Positions 8,671 through 17,576 of a stretch of DNA of 64,000 bases are shown here, in pieces (within the stretch, counting starts at the first letter, position 1; every line of letters starts with the position of its first letter). The notes under the pieces were generated by a model, which made no database searches, was not told the DNA's origin, and saw only the letters and a program-made list of their open reading frames with translations. The position numbers and the translations under genes are program-made. This DNA is from Scalindua_A sp046757465 (lineage in GTDB: Bacteria; Planctomycetota; Brocadiia; Brocadiales; Scalinduaceae), in the NCBI GenBank assembly GCA_046757465.1, contig JBHHYH010000008.1, positions 8,856-72,855 of the forward strand. Direction: 5' to 3'.

Positions 8671-9501
8671 ATGAGACTAATACAGGCAATTGAGTTAACG
8701 AAGACTTATGGTAAAAGAAATGTTGTGAATCGTGTCAACTTTGAGGTTCACTCTGGAGAGATAGCAGGCCTTCTGGGACAAAATGGTGCGGGAAAGAGCA
8801 CTGCATTTTCAATGATAATTGGTTTGATTAAGCCAAATTACGGTAGCGTTTTCTTTCGCGGTGAGGATGTTACGGATTTACCAATATACCAGCGTGCAAG
8901 ATTAGGGATGGGATACCTTTCTCAAGAACCTTCTGTCTTTCAGCGCTTAACTGTTGAAGATAACATACTGGCGATATTGGAGACACTTAAGTTCAACTAT
9001 AGAGAAAGGATAAAAAAAAAGAATCAGCTCTTAGGAGAGTTAGGGTTAACACACTTATCAAAGAAAAAAGCCTGTATTCTTTCAGGTGGTGAAAGAAGGC
9101 GCCTTGAGATTGCAAGAGCAATGTCAACCTCACCCTCATTGATACTCCTGGATGAGCCTTTTTCTTTTATTGATCCAATTGCTGTCGCGGAAATTCAGGA
9201 TATCGTTTTGAGTCTAAAAGACAAGGGCATCGGTATATTACTAACAGACCATAATGTAAGAGAAGCCTTGAGTATTACGGATCATTCTTATATTCTTAAT
9301 GAGGGGAATATTATAACTAGTGGAACTACACAAAAGTTACTTCATGATCCTTTGGCAAGAAAATCATATTTGGGGGAAAACTTCTTGAGTAATGATATAA
9401 GAGCACCAGAACCTTATAGGACTTACATTGAAAATGGAGAAGAAGTGGAAAAGAAGGAAAAGGCAAGTAGAAGAAAAAAGAGAAGCTTAAATAAGTCTTG
9501 A
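8671..9501 (+). CDS. lptB: LPS export ABC transporter ATP-binding protein
   Basis: LptB is the cytoplasmic ATPase that drives lipopolysaccharide transport from inner to outer membrane with LptFG and LptC. The 276 aa contain Walker A GQNGAGKST near residue 37, the Q-loop LSQEPSVFQRLTVEDN, signature LSGGERRRLEIARAM, Walker B LILLDEPF and the H-loop LLTDHNV. The LptB-specific tail KSYLGENF is present, followed by about 30 charged residues absent from E. coli LptB. The gene starts 15 bp after lepB and ends one base before the DUF2905 gene. Its presence implies an LPS-bearing outer membrane. Confidence 0.92.
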   Translation: MRLIQAIELTKTYGKRNVVNRVNFEVHSGEIAGLLGQNGAGKSTAFSMIIGLIKPNYGSVFFRGEDVTDLPIYQRARLGMGYLSQEPSVFQRLTVEDNILAILETLKFNYRERIKKKNQLLGELGLTHLSKKKACILSGGERRRLEIARAMSTSPSLILLDEPFSFIDPIAVAEIQDIVLSLKDKGIGILLTDHNVREALSITDHSYILNEGNIITSGTTQKLLHDPLARKSYLGENFLSNDIRAPEPYRTYIENGEEVEKKEKASRRKKRSLNKS

Positions 9502-9502
9502 G

Positions 9503-9727
9503 ATGTTAGTTGTGGCTGATTTTGGAAAGTTATTTATTTTTATTGGACTTTTACTGGTTGTAATTGGAATTGTTTTCATTGTAGGGAACAAGATACCTTT
9601 TATTGGCAAGTTACCAGGTGACATAGCTATAGAGAGGAATAATTTCAATTTTTATTTTCCTCTTACAACATGTATCATTATTAGCATTATCCTGTCTCTT
9701 ATCTTTTGGCTTTTAGGTAAAAAATGA
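9503..9727 (+). CDS. DUF2905 family small membrane protein
   Basis: A 74-residue protein with two hydrophobic helices (about residues 8-27 and 50-70) separated by the family's conserved loop, read here as IPFIGKLPGDIAIERNN. This is the DUF2905 pattern; the function is not known. It starts one base after the lptB stop, so it is almost certainly translated from the same message and may be linked to envelope work. No RBS stands apart from the lptB 3' end, which suggests translational coupling. Confidence 0.8.
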   Translation: MLVVADFGKLFIFIGLLLVVIGIVFIVGNKIPFIGKLPGDIAIERNNFNFYFPLTTCIIISIILSLIFWLLGKK

Positions 9728-9801
9728 GCGTCCCTGAATTTCTTAGCTTGTCAGCTCGATTCCGCCATTCTGGGGAATTGTAAATGAACTGAGCTACTGG
9801 T

Positions 9802-10701
9802 TTAGATAAAGACATCTACAAGTGTTACAATCATCAATATTATGCTTATCAAACCATTAACAGTAAAAAATGCCATGTTTATATTTGATAAATCATGAGG
9901 TTTTATGAGCGAATGCTCATAAAATAACATTACACAAACGAAACATACTCCCCCAAAATAAATAATATCAAGGTTAGCAAAATACATAAATATGACGAGA
10001 ACTATTACCATGATAAAATGCAAGATAGAAGATAACCTAAGGGAATTTTTGAGCCCCATTTTCTTGGGTATAGAATATAATCCGGTTTTTAAGTCATGTT
10101 GTAAATCCTGACATGAATAAATAATATCGAAACCAACCGTCCATAATAAAACAGCAATTGCCAGAATAAAAGGAGCAAGATCAATTTCTCCTTTTATTCC
10201 TATCCAGGCACCTATCGGAGACAATGCAAGTGCCAATCCTAATACAACATGTGATAAATTGGTAAATCTTTTAGTGTATGAATACCCAAAAATTATTAGG
10301 AGGGCTATCGGGGAAAGGAGTAAAGAGAGTAGGTTTAATGCGGCGGCAAAGGCAATAAACAGAATTGCACAAAATACTGTAAAAATCCAGAGATTTGGTC
10401 TTCCTATGAGATTTTGGAGATGAATACGATAATCTGTCCTGGGATTTAGAATGTCATATTTAGTATCAACAAGCCTGTTAAATGACATTGCGCAACTACG
10501 TGCCATGATTAACGCACCTATTATTAAGAGGATTTGTCTTAAGCTGGGTAATCCATTTGCCGCAATAAAAGCGCTCATTACTGCAAATGGTAATGAGAAA
10601 ATAGTGTGTGAGAACTTTATTAATCTTAAGATCGAATATAATTTTAGTAGTGTATTTTGGTTAGATTTGCTAATATTTTTTCCGTTATCAGAAAGTTGCA
10701 T
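9802..10701 (-). CDS. UbiA-family prenyltransferase, likely menaquinone (MqnP-type)
   Basis: An integral membrane enzyme that attaches a polyprenyl chain to an aromatic quinone precursor. The 299 aa contain about eight or nine hydrophobic helices. The first Asp-rich motif reads FNRLVDTKYDILNPRT, with N in place of the first D as in the UbiA/MqnP branch that acts on bacterial quinones; the second is YSCQDLQHDLKTGLYSIP. The same window carries mqnE (54498-55601), so prenylation of 1,4-dihydroxy-6-naphthoate in the futalosine pathway is more likely than ubiquinone synthesis. That choice is inferred from context. The gene is transcribed alone, converging with the lptB operon. Confidence 0.82.
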   Translation of the reverse strand: MQLSDNGKNISKSNQNTLLKLYSILRLIKFSHTIFSLPFAVMSAFIAANGLPSLRQILLIIGALIMARSCAMSFNRLVDTKYDILNPRTDYRIHLQNLIGRPNLWIFTVFCAILFIAFAAALNLLSLLLSPIALLIIFGYSYTKRFTNLSHVVLGLALALSPIGAWIGIKGEIDLAPFILAIAVLLWTVGFDIIYSCQDLQHDLKTGLYSIPKKMGLKNSLRLSSILHFIMVIVLVIFMYFANLDIIYFGGVCFVCVMLFYEHSLIKPHDLSNINMAFFTVNGLISIILMIVTLVDVFI

Positions 10702-11160
10702 TTTGAATGTGTGTTTTATTGATGATAAGCTCGCTAAATCCTACAGCTTCTTATAAAATTGATGTTTCAAATTAAAAATCCTGAATATGATAACATTTAT
10801 AAAGGACTTTACAAAATATTTTAAGTTTATTCCTCCTAAACCAGTTTAGAAATTAGGATAAGAGGTGATATATTTAACTTGGACTTGAGTAAAATGTGAA
10901 TGTTTTAACATAAACCGGATGTCATAATGGCAGCAAAAAGATTGAGTTATAAGGTTGAGCGTCAAAGTGGCAGACATTTAGTCAATTTTGTGCAGTGAAT
11001 AAGTCTCTTTTATTAAAACACTTATGTAAATCTAAGTGTGCTGAGGCGTACTAAAAGCATGTTGGCATTTGTTTTGCTTAAAGGTAATAAAAGTACTTTA
11101 AAACACTAAAACAATCAATTTAAACACAATTAGCGATTAGACAGAAGGAATTAGATTTAT
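10702..11160. other. Divergent intergenic region ubiA / response regulator
   Basis: 459 bases that hold the starts of the minus-strand prenyltransferase and the plus-strand response regulator. No ORF or RNA gene is evident. The only strong signal is a sigma-54-like promoter at 11062-11078. Confidence 0.5.
11062..11078 (+). promoter_or_regulatory. Possible sigma-54 (-24/-12) promoter
   Basis: TTGGCATTTGTTTTGCT has the invariant GG and GC dinucleotides exactly ten bases apart, as in the TGGCAC-N5-TTGC consensus. It lies 83 bp upstream of the response regulator that leads the groESL cluster. No activator binding site could be defined by eye. Confidence 0.45.
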
Positions 11161-11568
11161 ATGATGACATTTTTAAAACAAGACAAGGGAGGTTATAGTA
11201 TTTTAATAACCGATGACGATGAAAACTGTCGATATAGCCTAAAAAATATATTCGAACCAGAGGGTTACGTAACATATTTAGCGAGTTGTGGCAGGGAGGC
11301 AGTTGAAATTGCAAAACAGAAATTCCTGCATCTTTTAATATTGGACATACATCTTCCAGATTTTAGCGGATTGGATACATTTGCATTCATAAAAGAAGAA
11401 AAGAAAATGATAATTCCATGTATTTTTGTTTCTGCGGATACCTCTAAGGAATTAAAGATGGATGCAATAGAGGCAAATGCCTACACGTTGATTTCTAAGC
11501 CAATAAATAAGGATATGATTAAATATGTGGTAGAGCAATCAATAGAAAGATATTACTGGAAAAGTTAA
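11161..11568 (+). CDS. Single-domain response regulator (receiver only)
   Basis: A 135-residue CheY-like receiver without an output domain. The acidic pocket is TDDDENC near residues 18-23, the phosphorylatable Asp is in LLILDIHLPDFSG near residue 61, the conserved Ser is in FVSADT and the Lys in LISKPIN. Such proteins relay phosphate or act by protein contact; no histidine kinase is in the window. It lies 58 bp upstream of groES on the same strand, so it may be co-transcribed with the chaperonin genes, an uncommon pairing. A possible sigma-54 promoter lies upstream. Confidence 0.9.
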   Translation: MMTFLKQDKGGYSILITDDDENCRYSLKNIFEPEGYVTYLASCGREAVEIAKQKFLHLLILDIHLPDFSGLDTFAFIKEEKKMIIPCIFVSADTSKELKMDAIEANAYTLISKPINKDMIKYVVEQSIERYYWKS

Positions 11569-11626
11569 CGATGATATTTTATGTTTTGTGTAAAGTTGTT
11601 CCAGAGAAAGGAGTGAGGAGGAAAGT

Positions 11627-11914
11627 ATGAAAACGAAACCAATAGGAGAAAAATTACTGGTGAAAAGGTTGGAGGCAGAAGAGAAAACAGCTGGAGGCAT
11701 TGTTTTACCAGAAACTGCCAAGGAAAAGCCAAAAGAAGGAAAGATAATTGCGTTGGGAGATGGAAAGTTGTTGGATAATGGAAAAAGGGCAAAGTTTCAA
11801 GTGAAGAAGGGGGATAAGGTGGTTTTTTCATCTTATGCTGGGACTGAGGTTAAGATCGGAACTGAGGAATACCTTCTGATGTCTGAAGATGATATTCTTG
11901 CCGTAATAGAGTAA
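11627..11914 (+). CDS. groES: Co-chaperonin GroES
   Basis: GroES caps the GroEL ring and closes the folding chamber. The 95 aa contain PIGEKLLVKRLEAEEKTAGGIVLPETAKEKP split over the roof and mobile loop, then the conserved GDKVVFSSYAGTEVK and EYLLMSEDDILAVIE. A strong GGAGTGAGGAGGAAAG ribosome binding site precedes the ATG. groEL follows after 17 bases. No CIRCE element (TTAGCACTC-N9-GAGTGCTAA) is seen upstream, so HrcA control is not supported here. Confidence 0.97.
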   Translation: MKTKPIGEKLLVKRLEAEEKTAGGIVLPETAKEKPKEGKIIALGDGKLLDNGKRAKFQVKKGDKVVFSSYAGTEVKIGTEEYLLMSEDDILAVIE

Positions 11915-11931
11915 TTTTTTTGGAGGGAGAG

Positions 11932-13545
11932 ATGGCTGGTAAGAAAGTTATATATGGTCACGATGTAGGAGACGCCCTAAAAAAGGGAATAGGTATGTTG
12001 TCTGAAGCAGTCAAGGTAACACTTGGCCCAAGGGGTAGAAATGTTATTATTGAAAAGAGTTTTGGCTCTCCAACTATAACAAAGGATGGAGTTATGGTTG
12101 CAAAGGAAATAGAATTCGAAGACCCTTACGAAGATATAGGGGCAAAGATGGTAAAAGAAATTGCATCCAAGACGGCCGATATTGCTGGTGATGGCACTAC
12201 AACCGCAACCGTACTGGCGGAAGCAATATATAAAGAGGGTTTAAAACGCATTGTATCTGGAGCCAGTCCAGTTGGTATAAAACGCGGGATTGAAAAAGCT
12301 ATCGATGCTATGACAAAAGAACTTAGCAAAATGAGTATTCTAGTTGCTGGAAAGAAAGAAATAAAGCAAGTCGGTACTATTGCAGCAAACAATGATCCAG
12401 AAATTGGAGAGCAGATATCAAATGCTATGGAGCGGGCAGGAAAAGATGGTATAATATCAGTTGAGGAAGGTACAGGCCTGGATACCTCAGTGGAACTGGT
12501 GGAGGGAATGCAATTTGATAAAGGTTACTTGTCTCCATATTTTGTTACTGATACCGGGAAAATGGAAACCGTTTTAGAAAATCCGTACATATTAATTCAT
12601 GAGAAAAAGATATCAACAGTAAAGGATCTTTTACCTTTATTAGAAAAGATATCTAAATCGGGAGAACCATTATTGGTGATTGCTGAGGATATAGAAGGAG
12701 AGGCGATTTCAACTCTCGTTGTCAATAAGATTCGAGGCACATTAAAATGCGCTGCAGTAAAGGCGCCTGAATTTGGAGATAGAAGAAAGGCTATGCTCGA
12801 AGATATAGCTACGTTGACTGGTGGAAATGCTATATTTGAGAATCTGGGTATAGAATTGAGTGGCGTCCAACTTTCAGATTTGGGAAGGGCCAAAAAGGTT
12901 ATTATTGGTAAAGAAAATACAATGATATTCGAAGGTGGTGGTTCAACTGAAACTGTTCAGGGTAGAATTGCACAAATAAAAAATGAGATTGAATCTGCCA
13001 CTTCAGATTATGATAAGGAAAAATTACAAGAAAGGTTAGCCAAGCTTACAAGCGGAATAGCAAAGATAAATGTTGGTGCTGCAACAGAAGCAGAGATGAA
13101 GGAGAAGAAGGCACGAATAGAGGATGCTATGCATGCTACTAAGGCTGCTGTTGAGGAAGGAATATTACCGGGTGGAGGTGTGGCGCTTTTAAGAGCAGGA
13201 AGAGTTTTGAAAAAAGTAGAATCAGAAGCAGATGAAGATGAAAAGATCGGAATAAATATAATCAAAAAATCATTAGAAATTCCACTTAAGCAGATTGCTG
13301 ACAATGCAGGCTGCAATGGGACTTTAGTTGTTCAAAAAGTAAAAAATTCAAAAGATAATTTTGGTTTTGATGCTGTTAAAGAAGAGTACACAGATTTGGT
13401 CAAGGCGGGCATAATAGATCCTACAAAGGTTGTGAGAATTGCCCTTCAAAATAGCGCGAGTATTGCGAGTTTGTTATTGACTACTGATGCTATAGTGAGT
13501 GAAGTGCCTGAGGAGAAGGAAGATAAAAAGGAAAAAAAGAAATAG
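11932..13545 (+). CDS. groEL: Chaperonin GroEL
   Basis: The 60-kDa chaperonin that folds proteins in an ATP-driven double ring with GroES. The ATG at 11932 is preferred because TGGAGGG lies five bases upstream; an in-frame TTG at 11920 would put the RBS inside the gene. The 537 aa contain TLGPRGRNVIIEKSFG, the ATP-site GDGTTTATVLAEAI, apical-domain RGTLKCAAVKAPEFGDRRK, and the signature AAVEEGILPGGG. The tail ends in a charged EEKEDKKEKKK instead of the flexible GGM repeats of most GroELs. A strong terminator follows. Confidence 0.97.
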   Translation: MAGKKVIYGHDVGDALKKGIGMLSEAVKVTLGPRGRNVIIEKSFGSPTITKDGVMVAKEIEFEDPYEDIGAKMVKEIASKTADIAGDGTTTATVLAEAIYKEGLKRIVSGASPVGIKRGIEKAIDAMTKELSKMSILVAGKKEIKQVGTIAANNDPEIGEQISNAMERAGKDGIISVEEGTGLDTSVELVEGMQFDKGYLSPYFVTDTGKMETVLENPYILIHEKKISTVKDLLPLLEKISKSGEPLLVIAEDIEGEAISTLVVNKIRGTLKCAAVKAPEFGDRRKAMLEDIATLTGGNAIFENLGIELSGVQLSDLGRAKKVIIGKENTMIFEGGGSTETVQGRIAQIKNEIESATSDYDKEKLQERLAKLTSGIAKINVGAATEAEMKEKKARIEDAMHATKAAVEEGILPGGGVALLRAGRVLKKVESEADEDEKIGINIIKKSLEIPLKQIADNAGCNGTLVVQKVKNSKDNFGFDAVKEEYTDLVKAGIIDPTKVVRIALQNSASIASLLLTTDAIVSEVPEEKEDKKEKKK

Positions 13546-13584
13546 ACATTACGTAGATATAATAAATAAGATAATACCGGTGAT

Positions 13585-13619
13585 AATGCCATCTTTTTAT
13601 AAAGATGGCATTTTTTTTC
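13585..13619 (+). terminator. Rho-independent terminator after groEL
   Basis: AATGCCATCTTT and AAAGATGGCATT form a perfect 12-bp stem around a TTAT loop, followed directly by a run of eight or more T. It closes the response regulator-groES-groEL unit. Confidence 0.92.
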
Positions 13620-13669
13620 TCATAATCAGACATTCATAGCAATTATCCTGGATTCAAACAAAGTTATAC

Positions 13670-14191
13670 ATGAATTTAAACCAGTTGGGTAAAAAAATAG
13701 CTGAGATCTCATATAAAGAGGGAAACTTTACATTAAGCTCTGGTAAAAGAAGCAATTACATATTCGACAAATACGCATTTGAAACAAGACCAAAAGTATT
13801 AGAAGAAATTACCGGAAAAATGGTGAAAATGGTTACCAGCGAAACGTCTAAAATTGCCGGAATGGAATTGGGTGGTGTACCACTTGCTACGGCGCTTTCA
13901 CTTAAGACAGGTTTACCTTTTGTCATAGTAAGAAAGGGAAGCAAAGGTTATGGCATTGATCGAACGATAGAAGGGGACTTGAATGATGAGGATAAAGTTG
14001 TTATTGTTGAGGATATTTCAACTACTGGTACACAGGCGTTATTAGCTGCGAAAATTATTGAAAGCACAGGAGCATCAGTATTAAAAATTATATGCGTAGT
14101 AGATAGAGAAGAGGGTGCAAGAAAAAGGATTGAAGACAGGGGTTATAAATTTGAACCGTTATTCACAAAATCAAGTTTGGGTATAAAATGA
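13670..14191 (+). CDS. pyrE: Orotate phosphoribosyltransferase
   Basis: Joins orotate and PRPP to give OMP in pyrimidine synthesis. The 173 aa are slightly short but complete: FTLSSGKRSNYIFDKY (orotate-site region), GMELGGVPLATALS, VIVRKGSKGYG with the flexible-loop lysine, and the PRPP motif VVIVEDISTTGTQALLAA near residues 104-121. The stop overlaps the purB start (ATGA), so the two are translationally coupled and pyrimidine and purine steps are expressed together. This is the first gene of a four-gene operon after the groEL terminator. Confidence 0.94.
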   Translation: MNLNQLGKKIAEISYKEGNFTLSSGKRSNYIFDKYAFETRPKVLEEITGKMVKMVTSETSKIAGMELGGVPLATALSLKTGLPFVIVRKGSKGYGIDRTIEGDLNDEDKVVIVEDISTTGTQALLAAKIIESTGASVLKIICVVDREEGARKRIEDRGYKFEPLFTKSSLGIK

Positions 14192-15654
14192 GAAGAAAGC
14201 CGAAGACGTCAAAAGATAAAAGGTTTGAAAAATATCAAAGTCCTTTAGTTGAGAGATACGCCAGTGAAGAAATGAGTTATAATTTTTCAGATAAACTAAA
14301 ATATAGTACATGGAGAAAGCTATGGATTGCACTGGCTGAGACTCAGAGAAATCTTGGAGTTAAAACTATAACAAAAAAACAAATTGAAGAAATGATTAAA
14401 TTCAAGGATAATATAAATTTTGATATTGCAAAAAAGCACGAAATTAGAGTGAAGCATGATGTAATGGCGCATGTTCTTGCCTTTGGTGAACAATGCCCTG
14501 GGGCAAATCCAATAATTCATTTGGGTGCTACAAGTGCATTTGTCCAGGATAATACGGACTTAATACTGATTAGAAACGGTATGAAGATCTTATTGAGAAA
14601 ATTGATTAATATTATTGATGCCCTTGTAATTTTTGCTAAAAAAAATAGGGATGCAATTACTCTAGGATACACACATTATCAACCAGCTCAACTTACGACA
14701 GTTGGAAAAAGGGCATGTTTGTGGATGCAGGATTTTATACTAGATATAGAGGATACCGAATACCGCATTGATAATTTAAAATTTAGGGGCGCGAAAGGTA
14801 CTATAGGCACACAAAATAGTTTTATGGCCCTGTTTAATAATGATGAAGAAAAGGTAAAGCGGCTAGATAGGGAAATTGCAAAAAAATTAGGTTTTGACAA
14901 GGTTTTCACAGTTACTGGTCAGATATACAGCCGCAAAGTAGATAGTCAAATTTCAGATGTTTTATCTGGTATTGCTCAATCCGCACACAAGTTTGCAAAT
15001 GATATTAGATTGTTGCATAATTTACGAGAGATGGAAGAGCCGTTCGAGAAGCAACAAATTGGTTCTTCTGCAATGCCTTATAAAAGAAACCCGATGCGTT
15101 GCGAAAGGATTACGTCTTTGTCTCGTTATGTTATTTGCAATAGTATGAATCCTGATTTAACAAGTAGCGCTCAATGGTTTGAAAGAACACTTGATGATTC
15201 TGCAAACCGACGACTGGTATTGCCTGAGATGTTTCTTGCCACCGACTCAATACTGAATATTGTTCTTAATGTTGCAAGGGGATTGGTAGTATATCCAAAA
15301 ATGATAGAGCGACATGTCAGACAGGAATTGCCTTTTATGGCTTCTGAAAGCATATTGGTGGAAGCAGTTAAAGCATCTGGTGATCGTCAGAAGCTTCATG
15401 AAAAGATTCGCAAATATTCAATGGAAGCCTCTAAATTTATTAAAGAAAAGGGTATAGATAATAATTTATTAGAGAGAATTATTAAAGACAAAGATTTTGC
15501 GTGTATTAAAGACAAAATATCTGATATCCTAAATCCAAAAAATTTCATCGGTAGAGCGCCAAAGCAAGTGGATGAGTATATTACAAAGGTTGCAAAGCCT
15601 TTACTTAGAAGATATAAAGACTTAATTGGAATGAGAGTAGAGTTTAAAGTTTAG
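14188..15654 (+). CDS. purB: Adenylosuccinate lyase
   Basis: Cleaves SAICAR to AICAR and adenylosuccinate to AMP, both with release of fumarate. At 488 aa it belongs to the longer, eukaryote-like PurB branch. The N-terminal SPLVERYASEEM, HLGATSAFVQDNTDLI, TLGYTHYQPAQLTTVGKR with the acid/base His, and the fumarase-superfamily signature SSAMPYKRNPMRCERI with the catalytic Ser loop are all visible. It overlaps pyrE by four bases and is followed by thiE four bases after its stop. Confidence 0.95.
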   Translation: MRRKPKTSKDKRFEKYQSPLVERYASEEMSYNFSDKLKYSTWRKLWIALAETQRNLGVKTITKKQIEEMIKFKDNINFDIAKKHEIRVKHDVMAHVLAFGEQCPGANPIIHLGATSAFVQDNTDLILIRNGMKILLRKLINIIDALVIFAKKNRDAITLGYTHYQPAQLTTVGKRACLWMQDFILDIEDTEYRIDNLKFRGAKGTIGTQNSFMALFNNDEEKVKRLDREIAKKLGFDKVFTVTGQIYSRKVDSQISDVLSGIAQSAHKFANDIRLLHNLREMEEPFEKQQIGSSAMPYKRNPMRCERITSLSRYVICNSMNPDLTSSAQWFERTLDDSANRRLVLPEMFLATDSILNIVLNVARGLVVYPKMIERHVRQELPFMASESILVEAVKASGDRQKLHEKIRKYSMEASKFIKEKGIDNNLLERIIKDKDFACIKDKISDILNPKNFIGRAPKQVDEYITKVAKPLLRRYKDLIGMRVEFKV

Positions 15655-15658
15655 AAAC

Positions 15659-16345
15659 ATGCGTGGTGAACTGTTGAGAAAATTGGATTTTGTATTGATA
15701 ACTAGCAGGAAAATCTGCGAAGGGGAACTTACAGAGATAATTGTACAGGCTATTGAAGGTGGGGTTGGGACTGTACAATTAAGAGAAAAGGATTTAAGTA
15801 CTAAGAATTTGTATATATTGGCAAGGAAACTTCGTGAGATAACAAAGGAGCTAAATGTAAATTTTATAATTAATGATAGAGTAGACATAGCACAGGCTGT
15901 CAATGCAGATGGTGTCCATCTGGGCTGGCAATCTTTGAATATAGATATAGTGCGAAAGATGATCGGACAAAAGAAAATGATTGGATTTTCTGCGCACAAT
16001 TTACAAGAAGCAGAGAAGGCAAATATTGAAGGAGCAGATTACATAACTATTAGTCCTGTGTTTAATACGCCGTTTAAAGATTATTTTATACAGCCGATAG
16101 GAGTGAGAGAAATTAGAAAGATAAAGGAACAAATAAGAATCCCCGTTATAGCTCTGGGCGGTATTAACGAATATAATGTTAGGGAGGCCTTATTAAATGG
16201 TGCGGATGGTATCACTGTTATATCTGCTGTGCTGCTTTCTAAAAACCCTAAAGAAACGGCAAACAAACTCTATAGCGAGATTAAAAAGTTTAAATCAGAA
16301 TCGGAAAACAGAGTTTTGATTGGAGAGGGAGAATGCAATTATTAA
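15659..16345 (+). CDS. thiE: Thiamine-phosphate synthase
   Basis: Couples HMP pyrophosphate and thiazole phosphate to thiamine phosphate on a TIM-barrel fold. The 228 aa contain VQLREKDLSTKNLY, the metal and substrate stretch FIINDRVDIAQAVNADGVHLG, ISPVFNTPFKD, IPVIALGGIN, and GADGITVISAVL near the end. The C-terminus extends about 15 residues past the barrel and overlaps hisI by 13 bases. Gene order pyrE-purB-thiE-hisI mixes pyrimidine, purine, thiamine and histidine steps, three of which use PRPP or AICAR-linked metabolites. Confidence 0.93.
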   Translation: MRGELLRKLDFVLITSRKICEGELTEIIVQAIEGGVGTVQLREKDLSTKNLYILARKLREITKELNVNFIINDRVDIAQAVNADGVHLGWQSLNIDIVRKMIGQKKMIGFSAHNLQEAEKANIEGADYITISPVFNTPFKDYFIQPIGVREIRKIKEQIRIPVIALGGINEYNVREALLNGADGITVISAVLLSKNPKETANKLYSEIKKFKSESENRVLIGEGECNY

Positions 16346-16719
16346 ACAACCTGAAATTTAACGACAAAGGCTTAATTCCCGTAGTTATAGTGGATATTGT
16401 AGGTAACAAAGTTTTAACACTGTGTTATATGAATCAAGCAGCTTTAGAAAAAACAATTGAAACTGAAAAAGTTCATGTCTTTCGTCGTTCTAAGAATAGA
16501 TTAATGCTTAAGGGCGAGACTTCAGGTCATGTTCAAATGGTGAAAGAGATTTTTTTTGATTGCGAGGGTAACTCTTTAGTCATTAAAGTTGATCAAAGTG
16601 TTGCAGCGTGTCACGAAGGGTATCGGTCGTGTTATTTCAGAAAATACAACAATGAAAAGGATAGCATCGAAATAGCAGAAAAAAGAGTCTTTGATCCGGA
16701 GAAGATATATAAAGTTTAG
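16333..16719 (+). CDS. hisI: Phosphoribosyl-AMP cyclohydrolase
   Basis: Opens the purine ring of phosphoribosyl-AMP in histidine synthesis (third step). The 128 aa carry only the cyclohydrolase domain, with no fused HisE pyrophosphohydrolase. Visible are VLTLCYMNQAALEKTIET, HVFRRSKNRLMLKGETSGH, the metal-binding DCEGNSLVIKVDQ, and CHEGYRSCYFR with the zinc cysteines. The start lies inside the thiE 3' end, with GGAGAGGGAG as ribosome binding site, so translation is coupled. Confidence 0.95.
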   Translation: MQLLNNLKFNDKGLIPVVIVDIVGNKVLTLCYMNQAALEKTIETEKVHVFRRSKNRLMLKGETSGHVQMVKEIFFDCEGNSLVIKVDQSVAACHEGYRSCYFRKYNNEKDSIEIAEKRVFDPEKIYKV

Positions 16720-16940
16720 CCGTGAGTTGTAAAATTGTCAATGAAAAGAAATAACTTGAAAAGAATATTATCAGGTGTTATATTTAAGCTTATGACAAAT
16801 TCGTTAGAGCATGTTTTCACGATGCGTAGAGGAAAACCTTCATTCTTTTGATGTACCTAAAAGGGTTTTTTAGAGATGCAAAGACTTTTATTGATGAAAT
16901 CTATTTTTAAATAGAAGTTCTTAATGGGGGAAAGACAACC
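16720..16940. other. Spacer hisI-OmpA lipoprotein
   Basis: No gene is seen. AAAACCTT near 16832 and AAGGGTTTTTT near 16860 could form a weak, T-ended hairpin that would end the pyrE operon, but the pairing has a bulge and a long loop. Confidence 0.35.
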
Positions 16941-17576
16941 ATGAAGAGAAATTGGAGGTACATTGGGGCCGTATTTTTGGGTCTGTGGGTATTGGGCTTT
17001 GTGCAGGGGTGTGCGGAGCTAGAAGAACTCAGGACCGCGAATAGCCGACAGGCAATTACTATTCGTGACCAAATGGATGAGCTTAACAGATTGAGGGCAG
17101 AAAGCGAGGCGAAGAGGGTAGAAAAAGAAAGGCTTCATGCCGAGTTAGAAATTCTTGCGAATACTATTGGGGGGGGAGCGGCTGTTAGAGACACGACTGA
17201 AGGTCCAGTGATTCAGCTTCCAGAAACAATTTTATTTAACTCAGGCTTTGCAGTGATAAAGAAAGAAGGTAAATTAGCTCTGCAAAAAATAGCAGAACAC
17301 CTCAAGTCAAAACCTTCCGCGCTCATAAGGATTGATGGCCATACGGATGCCGACCCCATAGTGAGATCAAAGTATCTATGGGATTCCAATCATCATCTCT
17401 CTGCAGGAAGGGCATTGAGTGTATTTCAGTATCTTGTTAAAAAGGAAGGTATTGATGAAAAAAGAATACACATAGCCGCTTATGGTCCGAATCGCTCCAT
17501 TGCTTCTAACGATACTAAAGAAGGGAAAAAACAAAATAGAAGAGTAGAATTGCTAATCTTATCCACCAACAGGTGA
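16941..17576 (+). CDS. OmpA/Pal-like peptidoglycan-binding lipoprotein
   Basis: A 211-residue envelope protein. A basic N-terminus and hydrophobic stretch end in the lipobox-like GFVQGC, with Cys24 as the lipidated residue. Residues about 26-75 are a charged coiled coil and about 88-207 an OmpA_C domain, with LFNSGFAVIKKEGKLAL, the peptidoglycan-contact IDGHTDADPI, LSAGRALSVFQYL, and KKQNRRVELLI. Such proteins tie the outer membrane to peptidoglycan. The ribosome binding site GGGGGAAAG is strong. The cytochrome maturation genes follow, but no functional link is evident. Confidence 0.86.
   Translation: MKRNWRYIGAVFLGLWVLGFVQGCAELEELRTANSRQAITIRDQMDELNRLRAESEAKRVEKERLHAELEILANTIGGGAAVRDTTEGPVIQLPETILFNSGFAVIKKEGKLALQKIAEHLKSKPSALIRIDGHTDADPIVRSKYLWDSNHHLSAGRALSVFQYLVKKEGIDEKRIHIAAYGPNRSIASNDTKEGKKQNRRVELLILSTNR

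Noticed and set aside
11569..11626. CIRCE/HrcA operator before groES
   Set aside because: No TTAGCACTC-N9-GAGTGCTAA or close variant is found here or upstream of the response regulator.
11920..11931. TTG as groEL start
   Set aside because: It would place the strong GGAGGG ribosome binding site inside the coding region; ATG 11932 fits the family N-terminus MAGKKVIYG.
12126..12392. Minus-strand ORFs within groEL and other conserved genes
   Set aside because: They are antisense shadows of well-conserved plus-strand proteins and lack their own signals.
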